DNA of 64,000 nucleotides from Kordiimonas pumila (lineage in GTDB: Bacteria > Pseudomonadota > Alphaproteobacteria > Sphingomonadales > Kordiimonadaceae), in contig NZ_CP061205.1 of assembly GCF_015240255.1 (NCBI RefSeq), positions 2,191,501 through 2,255,500 on the forward strand. Reading direction: 5' to 3'. Numbering within the stretch: position 1 is the first letter of the stretch; each line of letters begins with the position of its first letter. Below the pieces are notes generated by a model, which saw only the letters and a list, made by a program, of their open reading frames with translations, ran no database searches and was not told the DNA's origin. Shown here one piece after another: positions 25,645-33,792 of this stretch. Made by a program: the position numbers and the translations under genes.

Positions 25645-26076
25645 TTATTCTTCTTCGTCCTTTGATACAGTGGCCATACGTAAATATGCAATCAAATCCT
25701 TGCGATTTTGTTCACTGCGCATACCAGCATATGGCATTTTGTTGCCGGGCAGAAAGGCATTTGGCTTTGTGAGCCACTCGTTAAGGTGTTCTTCTGTCCA
25801 CTTAAAATCCGCATCTTGCAGGGCTTTTGAGTAGGTGAAGCCAGATTTTGCACCAGCCTGGCGGCCAAAAATATTATTAAGATCTGGGCCAAGCCGAGGC
25901 CGGTCAGTTTCTGTCAGGCTATGACAGGCCTTGCATTGGTTATAAAGCCGTTTTCCAGTCTCTGCATTGCCAGTTCCGGTTGATGCAGCATGAGACATCT
26001 GGAAAGTAACCGGTGCTGCTAATATGGCAATGGCAGCTAGATAAACATATTTTTTCAAAGGCATAAAAATCTTCAT
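25645..26076 (-). CDS. Class I c-type cytochrome (cytochrome c2/c550-like)
   Basis: The 143-aa protein has a signal peptide (about 1-31) and one heme-binding motif CKACH (Cys48, Cys51, His52). Typical class I features follow: RLGPDLNNIFGRQAG and, near the C-terminus, GNKMPYAGM providing the methionine sixth ligand, then a closing helix RKDLIAYLRM. It is a periplasmic or membrane-attached electron carrier. ATG 26076 or ATG 26064 (residue 5) could be the start. The mlaC-like gene follows on the same strand. Confidence 0.9.
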   Translation of the reverse strand: MKIFMPLKKYVYLAAIAILAAPVTFQMSHAASTGTGNAETGKRLYNQCKACHSLTETDRPRLGPDLNNIFGRQAGAKSGFTYSKALQDADFKWTEEHLNEWLTKPNAFLPGNKMPYAGMRSEQNRKDLIAYLRMATVSKDEEE

Positions 26077-26182
26077 ACTTAGTATTTAAACAAAAGGCCA
26101 ATAGTGCGGTGACTATAAAACCACCCAACTATTGGCCAATGTTACTTAATGACGCATGAACAAAATACAAGTGCGTGTTTTG

Positions 26183-27733
26183 TTATGACCCTTTGTAGGG
26201 TTTTATTTCGCCAGACTTTATCCGGCTGAAATAGCTGTCGAGCATGCCGCGCACTTCTTTCCGCAGAAGGAAAAGCCCAATAATGTTAGGGAAACCCATT
26301 GCGAGCAGTAAGGCGTCGGCCAAGTCCATTACAGACCCAAGAGACATTGCCGAACCAATAACAAGAATGCTTAAGTACGACATTTTAAACAGGAAGTCTG
26401 CCTTGGCATTATTACCAAACAGCCAGAGGAAAGAGCGCTGGCCATAATAAAACCACGTGATCGATGTTGAAAAGGCAAACAGGATCACGGCTATTGTCAA
26501 CACATACGGGAACCAGTCGATAACCGTTGAGAAGGCTTTTGACGTTAGGGCAATACCTGCTGCTGTACCTGCTGCACTTGGGTCGATTGAGCCAGTTAAG
26601 ATAATAACAAGGGCTGTAATCGTGCAGATAACAACCGTATCAATGAAAGGCTCGAGCAGGGCAACAAGGCCTTCTGAAACCGGCTCTTTTGTTTTTGCGG
26701 CTGAGTGTGCGATAGACGCTGAACCAAGGCCCGCTTCATTTGAAAAGGTTGCCCGACGAAGCCCTTGAATGAGAACACCGATAACGCCGCCTTGTGCGCC
26801 TTCTGCTGTGAACGCGCCAGAAATAATATGACCAAATGCAGATGGCAGCATATCAATGTGGCTAATAATAATAACCATGGATGCTGCAATATAAATGAAC
26901 GCCATAATAGGGACGAGGAACTCGGTAACGTGGGTGATCTTACGGATGCCACCAACAATAACAAGGCCAACTATTAAGGCAAACACTACACCAAAAAGCC
27001 AGCTTTTACCTAGAAAGAAACTGGCATCGCCGCCAGTTAAGGCAACAATTTCGTTTGTGAACTGTGTGGCGGACTGGTTAACCTGAAACATAGCGCCAGC
27101 ACCGTAAGCACCGCCAATGCAGAATACAGCAGCTATAACGGCCAGCACTTTGCCGAGGTTAGGTAAGCCTATGTTAGCAAGCCCTTTTGATAAATAGTGC
27201 ATTGGCCCGCCAGAAACGACACCGTTTTCGTCAATCTCGCGGTATTTAAGGCCAAGGGTGCATTCAACAAATTTGCTTGTCATGCCAAATAGGCCGGCCA
27301 AAATCATCCAGAAAGTGGCGCCGGGGCCACCTACAGAAACCGCAATAGCAACACCTGCGATATTTCCTAGGCCAACAGTACCAGAGACCGCAGCAGTCAA
27401 GGCTTGGAAGTGGGTCACTTCACCTGGGTCGTTCGGGTCATCATATGTGCCTTTTACAATGCGGATGGACTGCATAAAACCGCGAATGTTTGGAAAGCCC
27501 ATATAAAAACTGAAAAATACAGCGCCGCCAAATAACCAAATAACAATTAGGGGCAGGTCAGGGGCACCAGCAAAGAGCCAGTCCATTGGGATGCCCACAA
27601 ATATAATGGTAGAGATCAGGTTACTAATAGGTAACATGAAGTTGTTTACAGTTTCAGCAACACTGCCATCGGCAGCATATAAAGACTGAGAAAATAACAT
27701 TAATGGCGCGATGAATGCCCATAGGCGCTTCAT
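26183..27733 (-). CDS. AGCS-family sodium:alanine/glycine symporter
   Basis: The 516-aa inner membrane protein has about 10-11 hydrophobic segments and the AGCS family stretch GLGNIAGVAIAVSVGGPGATFW followed by GMTSKFVECTLGLKYRE. It also shows the RRATFSNEAGLGSASIAHSAA segment, another AGCS hallmark. The family imports alanine or glycine with Na+. The N-terminal segment may act as a signal anchor. A 240-bp leader region upstream contains two hairpins (27765-27785 and 27793-27808). Confidence 0.92.
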   Translation of the reverse strand: MKRLWAFIAPLMLFSQSLYAADGSVAETVNNFMLPISNLISTIIFVGIPMDWLFAGAPDLPLIVIWLFGGAVFFSFYMGFPNIRGFMQSIRIVKGTYDDPNDPGEVTHFQALTAAVSGTVGLGNIAGVAIAVSVGGPGATFWMILAGLFGMTSKFVECTLGLKYREIDENGVVSGGPMHYLSKGLANIGLPNLGKVLAVIAAVFCIGGAYGAGAMFQVNQSATQFTNEIVALTGGDASFFLGKSWLFGVVFALIVGLVIVGGIRKITHVTEFLVPIMAFIYIAASMVIIISHIDMLPSAFGHIISGAFTAEGAQGGVIGVLIQGLRRATFSNEAGLGSASIAHSAAKTKEPVSEGLVALLEPFIDTVVICTITALVIILTGSIDPSAAGTAAGIALTSKAFSTVIDWFPYVLTIAVILFAFSTSITWFYYGQRSFLWLFGNNAKADFLFKMSYLSILVIGSAMSLGSVMDLADALLLAMGFPNIIGLFLLRKEVRGMLDSYFSRIKSGEIKPYKGS

Positions 27734-27764
27734 AAGACGGCCCCCCTTTTTTATTTATACCAGT

Positions 27765-27808
27765 GCATAGAATCTTATTCTATGCGTGATTACATATGCC
27801 CCCATATG
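27765..27808 (-). promoter_or_regulatory. Two hairpins in the symporter leader
   Basis: GCATAGAAT (27765-27773) pairs with ATTCTATGC (27777-27785), a perfect 9-bp stem with a 3-nt loop. Just upstream of it on the minus strand, CATATG (27793-27798) pairs with CATATG (27803-27808). Both lie 32-75 bp before the symporter start. I see no known riboswitch class. Confidence 0.4.
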
Positions 27809-27974
27809 CTCTTTGCTCGTTGATGCTATCTATTAATAGTCTTGTTCTCAACGAAAACATAATCTGCTATATAGAAGGTGTAAGCGATATATAAAAAGCG
27901 TTTTTTCTTTTAACGCGTAATTAACCTGTTTAAAATATGGTTTAGATGGTAATTTTTTGTTTTGGGGAAGGGCG

Positions 27975-29099
27975 TTGTCAGAAGATATGACACTTTCAAG
28001 TGCAGATGTAGCAAAGTTGCTTCAGGATCCGAGCGGTGCGAACCGTGCGACGGCTGCAAAGAAAATTGCGGCTAACTTCGATAGCAGCAAGCTAACAGAT
28101 GCAGAACGCGATATTGCCGAGAGTATCTTTCGCCATATGCTGAAGGATGCTGAAGTAAGGGTGCGTCATGCACTTGCGGATAGCCTGAAAGATAACCCGG
28201 ATGTTCCCCATGATGTTGCGGCGACATTAGCACGCGATGTTGATGAGGTTGCCATTCCCCTTATCGAGCGTTCGATTGTCCTGACCGATGAGGATTTGGT
28301 CGACATTATCCAAACACGAGGAACAGAAGCGCAAAAAGCTGTTGCTGGGCGCGCAACTGTTTCTGCGAAGCTCGCTGATGTTCTCGTTGAAAAAGGCGAT
28401 GAGCAGGTTGTTGCTAAGCTGGTTAGCAATGAAGGCGCAGACATTAGCGATGGAACATTTTCAAAAGTTCTGGATAAATTCGGCGACAGTGAAATTGTAC
28501 AGACGCCTTTAGCGCACAGAGACCATATACCGATCGGTGTTGCCGAGCGTTTGGTAACGCTGGTTTCAGAACAACTGCGTGACCACATTATGATGCATCA
28601 TGAAGTTTCACCTGCAACAGCAAGCGATCTATTGCTTGAAAGCCGTGAAAAAGCAACGGTTTCTCTTGTTGAGGGTGAAAGCCGCAAAACTGTAGAAGAC
28701 CTTGTTGACCAACTCTATGCCAGTAAGCGTCTGACACCAACCCTTATGCTGCGTGCCCTTTGCATGGGGGATACAACATTCTTTGAAGTTGCTCTGGCCA
28801 AGAAAGTTGGCATACCCGTTTTGAACGCTTACATGCTTGTTCATGATAAAGGTGACCTGGGCCTAAAGCGGCTGTTCGATGCCGCTAAAATACCGCCGCA
28901 GTTTTTGGGCATGGCCCGTGCCGCCCTGCAAGTGGCAGATGAAATGGTGCTAACCGGCGGTGATGACCGCGAACTGTTCAAGCAGCTTATGATCGAGCGG
29001 GTTTTAACCACCATCGAAGATGATGTTGATACGGATAATCTTAATTATCTCATTGGAAAATTGCAAAAAGTTGATGTGGCAGAAAGTGTGCCTGCCTAG
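27975..29099 (+). CDS. DUF2336 domain-containing protein
   Basis: The 374-aa soluble protein consists of repeated helical segments. The DUF2336 part includes RHALADSLKDNPDVPHDVAATLARDVDEVAIPLIERS, then a C-terminal all-helical region. DUF2336 is frequent in alphaproteobacteria and uncharacterised; its repeats resemble HEAT-like repeats and suggest a scaffold or regulatory role. The start is taken as TTG 27975 (MSEDMTLSS) with GGGGA upstream; TTG 27957 and ATG 27987 are alternatives. A strong terminator follows 35 bp after its stop. Confidence 0.82.
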   Translation: MSEDMTLSSADVAKLLQDPSGANRATAAKKIAANFDSSKLTDAERDIAESIFRHMLKDAEVRVRHALADSLKDNPDVPHDVAATLARDVDEVAIPLIERSIVLTDEDLVDIIQTRGTEAQKAVAGRATVSAKLADVLVEKGDEQVVAKLVSNEGADISDGTFSKVLDKFGDSEIVQTPLAHRDHIPIGVAERLVTLVSEQLRDHIMMHHEVSPATASDLLLESREKATVSLVEGESRKTVEDLVDQLYASKRLTPTLMLRALCMGDTTFFEVALAKKVGIPVLNAYMLVHDKGDLGLKRLFDAAKIPPQFLGMARAALQVADEMVLTGGDDRELFKQLMIERVLTTIEDDVDTDNLNYLIGKLQKVDVAESVPA

Positions 29100-29133
29100 T
29101 AGCGTATTGTTGCCGAGTATCACGACAGTAAAG

Positions 29134-29160
29134 AAAAAGGGGCAGCATAAGCCCCTTTTT
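29134..29160. terminator. Bidirectional rho-independent terminator
   Basis: AAAAAGGGGC (29134-29143), loop AGCATAA, GCCCCTTTTT (29151-29160), followed by more T on the plus strand. It separates the DUF2336 gene from the convergent TRAP transporter operon. Confidence 0.9.
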
Positions 29161-30527
29161 TATTGGCTAAGTTTTGCGGGTAACCATAAAGCAAGATCAG
29201 GCCAGATAAGTAATATCACAAGCGCTGTGATCTGAATCAGAACAAACGGGATAATACCCTTATATATAGCCTGTATTTTTACGGTGTTTGGTGCAGCGCC
29301 TTTCAGGTAAAAAAGCGCAAAACCAAAGGGTGGTGTAAGAAAGCTGGTTTGCAGATTAACAGCCATTAAAATGGCAAACCATGTAACGGTTGCCTGCGTG
29401 TTGGGTAGATGAGACCCAAAATCAAGGGCAGCTATAATCGGTGCGAACACTGGTAAAATTATCAGGGTTATTTCGATCCAATCGAAAAAGAAACCGAGAA
29501 TAAATACAAGCACCATCAGGAGGCATAACACTGCCCAAGGGCCGGTGCCTGTTGTATCCATCACATGCAAAATAGCTTCATGGCCGCCAAGAAGGGCAAA
29601 TACATAGGAAAAAGCGGTCGCACCTACAAACAAGCCAAATAGCATGGCTGTGGTTAGGGCTGACTGCTCCAGAACATCTTGGAAAACGGGAAATGTTAGC
29701 TTGCGCCGAACAAGCGCGAGAATAACCGCGCCAAAAGCCCCAATACCACTAGCCTCTGTTGGCGTTGCAATGCCGCCAAAAATAGACCCTAAAACAGCCG
29801 CTATTAATAAAGCAGGTGGGACAAAGCTTTTGATAAAAAGCCACAGGCTATATTTTGCCTCTTGGGGGTCAGCTTCATAAGGTGGTGCAAGGGCAGGGTT
29901 TATCCATGTTCTAATAAGAATATAGAGTATATAAAATGCCGCAAGCAGTAGGCTTGGCCCGATAGCTGCCATAAAAAGCCCACCGGCCGATGTGGATAAC
30001 AGGTCGGCCATAACAACAAGCATAATAGAGGGCGGTAACAGGATACCAAGGGTGCCTGATGCCGCTATTGTACCTGTTGCAAGCTCGGGGCTGTACCCAC
30101 GTGAGAGCATTACAGGTAGGGCCATAACGGTCATCATAACCACACTTGCACCAATAATACCGGTGGTGGCGGCCAGAATAACACCAATAACGGTAACAGA
30201 AATGGCAAGCCCGCCGGGAATGCGGCGGGTGGCGACCTGCATGGCGTTTAAGAGGTCGCGTGCTATGCCACTGCGCTCCAGAACGGTACCCATGAAAATG
30301 AACATGGGTACAGCAACAAGCAAGGGCTTGCTAACCACACTGCCAAAAATACGACTTACAACAAGAAAGAAGCTCTGCGGGTTTTCTGCGCCTAAAAGAA
30401 CAGCAAGGCCCCAGAACAAAAGCCCAACCCCACCAAGGATAAACGCAACAGGGTAACCAGAAAATAAAAGCGGGATAAGGGCTGCAAACATTAAAAAGGG
30501 TAAAATGTCGATGAACATATCAACCAT
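29160..30527 (-). CDS. dctM: TRAP transporter large permease (DctM-like)
   Basis: The 455-aa inner membrane protein has about 12 hydrophobic segments with the DctM hallmarks VPMFIFMGTVLERSG, GTLGILLPPSIMLVV and GGIATPTEASGIGAFGA. It is the main transport subunit of a tripartite ATP-independent periplasmic transporter driven by Na+ or H+. It begins 1 bp after the stop of the small permease and 584 bp from the binding-protein gene, so the three form one operon (P-Q-M). Confidence 0.92.
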   Translation of the reverse strand: MVDMFIDILPFLMFAALIPLLFSGYPVAFILGGVGLLFWGLAVLLGAENPQSFFLVVSRIFGSVVSKPLLVAVPMFIFMGTVLERSGIARDLLNAMQVATRRIPGGLAISVTVIGVILAATTGIIGASVVMMTVMALPVMLSRGYSPELATGTIAASGTLGILLPPSIMLVVMADLLSTSAGGLFMAAIGPSLLLAAFYILYILIRTWINPALAPPYEADPQEAKYSLWLFIKSFVPPALLIAAVLGSIFGGIATPTEASGIGAFGAVILALVRRKLTFPVFQDVLEQSALTTAMLFGLFVGATAFSYVFALLGGHEAILHVMDTTGTGPWAVLCLLMVLVFILGFFFDWIEITLIILPVFAPIIAALDFGSHLPNTQATVTWFAILMAVNLQTSFLTPPFGFALFYLKGAAPNTVKIQAIYKGIIPFVLIQITALVILLIWPDLALWLPAKLSQ

Positions 30528-30528
30528 G

Positions 30529-31107
30529 TTATGACCGCCCCACTGGTGTGCCGCTCATGTGCACAGGCTTTGTGCCATAGAATGTGAGATGTGCGAGTGA
30601 TGTAGGGCCGTATAAATAGATAATAGCTTCAAGGCTGCGGGTAAGGCCCGCACATAGTAAAAGGCTGAATCCTGCCAATATGCCAGACTTCATAATCCAG
30701 CGGTAAGGCAGGCCGGTGGCGGAGGCAGAAGATTCGCCGTAAGCAAAACTGTAGGCGATATAATCAATGCCAAAATAGAGGATAGCAAGGCAGTAAGGCA
30801 TTAAAAACAACAAGCAGCCCAACAATTCAATGCGGGCAGAAGTGCGAGCGGAAAATTTTTCTGCAAAAAGCTCAATCCGTACATGCGCATTTTTTATATA
30901 AGCCCACCCAAGACAAAACAGAAACAGGGCACCGTGCAGATGCCATTCAAGTTCCTGCAGTTTGGTAGAACCAATAACAAACCAGTGTCGTAAGGTAATA
31001 TCTGTCATAATGACCAGCACTAAAAGGGGGATAATCCAAACAGCGACTTTTGCAATTCGCGTGTTTAGAAAATCAAGAAACTGCATGATTTTAAACACTT
31101 TTTCCAA
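30529..31107 (-). CDS. dctQ: TRAP transporter small permease (DctQ-like)
   Basis: The 192-aa inner membrane protein has four hydrophobic segments, in the usual DctQ arrangement, with the ITLRHWFVIGSTKLQELEW and AYIKNAHVRIELF segments of the family. It pairs with DctM to form the membrane part of the transporter. The gene lies 4 bp after the stop of the binding-protein gene. Confidence 0.88.
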   Translation of the reverse strand: MEKVFKIMQFLDFLNTRIAKVAVWIIPLLVLVIMTDITLRHWFVIGSTKLQELEWHLHGALFLFCLGWAYIKNAHVRIELFAEKFSARTSARIELLGCLLFLMPYCLAILYFGIDYIAYSFAYGESSASATGLPYRWIMKSGILAGFSLLLCAGLTRSLEAIIYLYGPTSLAHLTFYGTKPVHMSGTPVGRS

Positions 31108-31111
31108 TGGA

Positions 31112-32182
31112 TTATTCCTTCAGGTAGCCACGAGATGCCCAGCCTTGATAGGTTTCGCGGAAGGTCTGAAGGGATACCCATGCTCGTTTGAAATCTGGGT
31201 TGTTTTCTGCAAGCTCAGTTGCCACCTTGTCCCATGCAGTTCTAAGCTCGCTTAGTATTTCAGGTGACCATGTGTGAATTTGAACGCCAGCTTTTTCAAT
31301 GTTAACAATCGCTTCTGCTTGCAGGGCTTCCCCCTCAGAGATGCCGTATCTAACATTAGCCGCACACACTGTGTTGATTTGGTGTTGCTGTGTTTCGCTA
31401 AGGCTGTTCCACTTGTCCAAGTTTATCATAAGCTCAAAAAAGGTAGATTGCTGGTGCCAGCCGGGAAAATAATAGTGGTTTGCCACTTCATAAAAGCCCA
31501 TTTTATAGTCAACAGCAGGCATGGCATATTCTGTGGCATCAATGGTACCAAGCTCCAGCGCCTGATATATTTCGCCGCCTGCAATAAGCTGCGGCGCAGC
31601 CCCGACTTCTTCAAGCACTTTGGCGCCCAGCCCAAAAAAACGTATTTTAAGGCCTTTAAAATCATCAATGGTTTTAATTTCTTTTTTAAACCAGCCAGAG
31701 GCCTCAGGCGGTGTCATGCCGCAGATAATGCTATGAATATTGTGCTTGTGGTATATTTCTTCAAACAGTTCTTTCCCGCCGCCGAAATCAAACCAGCCGA
31801 GGTACTCAGGGGCGGATGGCCCAAAGGGTACAGATGAGAAAAGCTGCAAGGCCGGTTCTTTGCCCGCCCAGTAGCCGGGGGTAGACCATCCGGCTTCAAT
31901 CGCGCCGTAACTGATAGCATCAAATATTTCAAAGGGCGGTGCCAGCACACCGGGTTCCACAAACTCAAGGGTTACAGTACCGCCTGATACGTGTGCAATT
32001 TCGCTCTCTAGCCGTTTTCCCAATGTGCCCAACTGGATTAAGGAAGAAGGGTAGGTGCTCGACATACGCCAGTGCGTTTCTGGCGCAGTTTCTTGTGTTG
32101 TTGTGTTTGCTAGTTTGTTGCAGGCTGTCGTTAGGCACAGTAGACCACCTAAAAAAACTGTAACTGACTTTTTAATATCCAC
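31112..32182 (-). CDS. dctP: TRAP transporter substrate-binding protein (DctP-like), probable lipoprotein
   Basis: The 356-aa protein has a short hydrophobic leader with the lipobox LTTAC, so Cys21 is probably lipid-modified. The DctP-family fold follows: RMSSTYPSS near the start, the ligand-region FKGLKIRFFGLGAKVLEEVG and the ALELGTIDATEYAMPAVDYK segment. Binding-protein sequences with the FFGLGAKV segment are common in transporters of monocarboxylates and 2-keto acids, but the ligand here cannot be told. It is the first gene of the dctPQM operon. Confidence 0.88.
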   Translation of the reverse strand: MDIKKSVTVFLGGLLCLTTACNKLANTTTQETAPETHWRMSSTYPSSLIQLGTLGKRLESEIAHVSGGTVTLEFVEPGVLAPPFEIFDAISYGAIEAGWSTPGYWAGKEPALQLFSSVPFGPSAPEYLGWFDFGGGKELFEEIYHKHNIHSIICGMTPPEASGWFKKEIKTIDDFKGLKIRFFGLGAKVLEEVGAAPQLIAGGEIYQALELGTIDATEYAMPAVDYKMGFYEVANHYYFPGWHQQSTFFELMINLDKWNSLSETQQHQINTVCAANVRYGISEGEALQAEAIVNIEKAGVQIHTWSPEILSELRTAWDKVATELAENNPDFKRAWVSLQTFRETYQGWASRGYLKE

Positions 32183-32312
32183 CCACTATTCCCCCCGGTA
32201 TATGATGGTCTGCTTATAAAGCTGATTTTTTCCCCATGTCTATATCATATTGCATACTGGAATATATTGATATCGTTGAAACGATTATATTCTATAAAGC
32301 TTTTTGTACGTA

Positions 32313-33770
32313 TCAGCGATATTCAGCTAAAACCATTTCAGCTTGCGTATCAGCGTTCATATCATTCTGTCTTTTACGGTAATAATAAAAAGCCAAACCA
32401 AGGACCATCCATAGGATAACGGTTAAAAACTCAGCACTGCCAAGCTGACCGGGGCTGCCGGGGAATGTCATTAGCCCCGCCAGCAGAGCCGACATAATAA
32501 TACCTAGCCAAATGGTATAGGGCTGAATTTTGTAGGGCCGTTTTAGTTCAGGTGCAGTTTTGCGGAGCCGCAGTGCTGCTGTGGCAGTAATAAGAATAGC
32601 CGCTGTAAACATGAAGGAACCGCTGTTTACAATAAGGCCAAGGCCCGCTTTGCCAACAAATGGCCCAGCAAGGGATAGGGCGCCTACAAATATAATTGCA
32701 TTTCTGGGTGTGTGATGTGTTTTATGCAGAACTGCAAACCAGTGCGGTACCATACCGCCGCGCCCTAGAGCAAAAAGCAGGCGTGTTGCTGCCATAAACA
32801 TGCCGTTTAGGGTGGATACAATACCTAGAAACGCCGCAATTAACACCAGCTTGGCGGCCCATTCATTACCAAAACTGGCATGAAAAACCTGAGCCATGGC
32901 AAGCTGGTCAGGCTGCGCCAAAATAGCTTCCATCTGCTCTTCTGACACGCTGTACCCAAGGGCTGCAATAATAAGCACGTAGAAGGCCGTGCCTATGATG
33001 ATAGAGGTAACAATCGCTACACCTAATTGCCGTGGCTCAACCTTTTTACCAGCTTCTTCCGCCGCTTGGGGAATAACATCAAAGCCTGTCATGAAAAACG
33101 GAACGATAACCAGAACAGAAATGATCGAGGCAGGGGCAACTGCCCACCATGCACCGTCTCCTGCAAAAAAGGGCGTCATGTTTTTATAGTCACCGTTCAA
33201 GAAAGCAACAGCGCAAAAAAGGAAAGTGCACAGCAGCAGGCCTGCGGTTGCAAGTGTTTGGAATCGCGCTGTGTTCTTTGCGCCGCGCCAGTTAAGCCAT
33301 ATAATCCAGTATCCGGCGACAAGACCGGGAATAATGGTTGATAGGCTAATTCTATAACCGCCAATTTCATAGAGTGCGGCAGATTTTATCGCGGGGAATG
33401 TTGCTTCAGCAATCGCCCCTATTGCTATGGTTTCAAAGGGGGGTAAGGCTACATAATTCAGGGCCAGTGCCCATGCTGTTAGAAAGCTCCATAGCGGGCC
33501 AAAGGCTTTATAGGCAAAAGCCACCTCGCCGCCGGTTAGCGGTAGGGCGGATGTTAGCTCCGCATAACATTTTCCAATGGGGATAAGGCAGAGGCCGCCA
33601 ATTAAAAAAGCGAGAATAGCACCGAACGTGCCACCCGTTTTGATCCATTGGCCAGCATAAACTACCCAGCCAACACCAATGATCACACCAAAGCCAATGG
33701 CCACATAGTCCCGAAAGCCAATTACTTTTTCGAGTGTGTCCCGTTGGGGACTAGTATCTGATTTATTCAT
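32313..33770 (-). CDS. APC-family amino acid/polyamine permease
   Basis: The 485-aa inner membrane protein has 12 hydrophobic segments and the APC-family consensus near the N-terminus (YVAIGFGVIIGVGWVVYAGQWIK), a PLTGGEVAFAYKAFGPLWSFLTAW segment and the middle FFMTGFDVIPQAAEEAGKK segment. The closest general match is the amino acid permease group, including putrescine or ethanolamine importers. The substrate is unknown; it is 130 bp upstream of the TRAP operon on the same strand and probably separately transcribed. Confidence 0.88.
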   Translation of the reverse strand: MNKSDTSPQRDTLEKVIGFRDYVAIGFGVIIGVGWVVYAGQWIKTGGTFGAILAFLIGGLCLIPIGKCYAELTSALPLTGGEVAFAYKAFGPLWSFLTAWALALNYVALPPFETIAIGAIAEATFPAIKSAALYEIGGYRISLSTIIPGLVAGYWIIWLNWRGAKNTARFQTLATAGLLLCTFLFCAVAFLNGDYKNMTPFFAGDGAWWAVAPASIISVLVIVPFFMTGFDVIPQAAEEAGKKVEPRQLGVAIVTSIIIGTAFYVLIIAALGYSVSEEQMEAILAQPDQLAMAQVFHASFGNEWAAKLVLIAAFLGIVSTLNGMFMAATRLLFALGRGGMVPHWFAVLHKTHHTPRNAIIFVGALSLAGPFVGKAGLGLIVNSGSFMFTAAILITATAALRLRKTAPELKRPYKIQPYTIWLGIIMSALLAGLMTFPGSPGQLGSAEFLTVILWMVLGLAFYYYRKRQNDMNADTQAEMVLAEYR

Positions 33771-33792
33771 AAGGCCCCAACAATGTTTTTAC

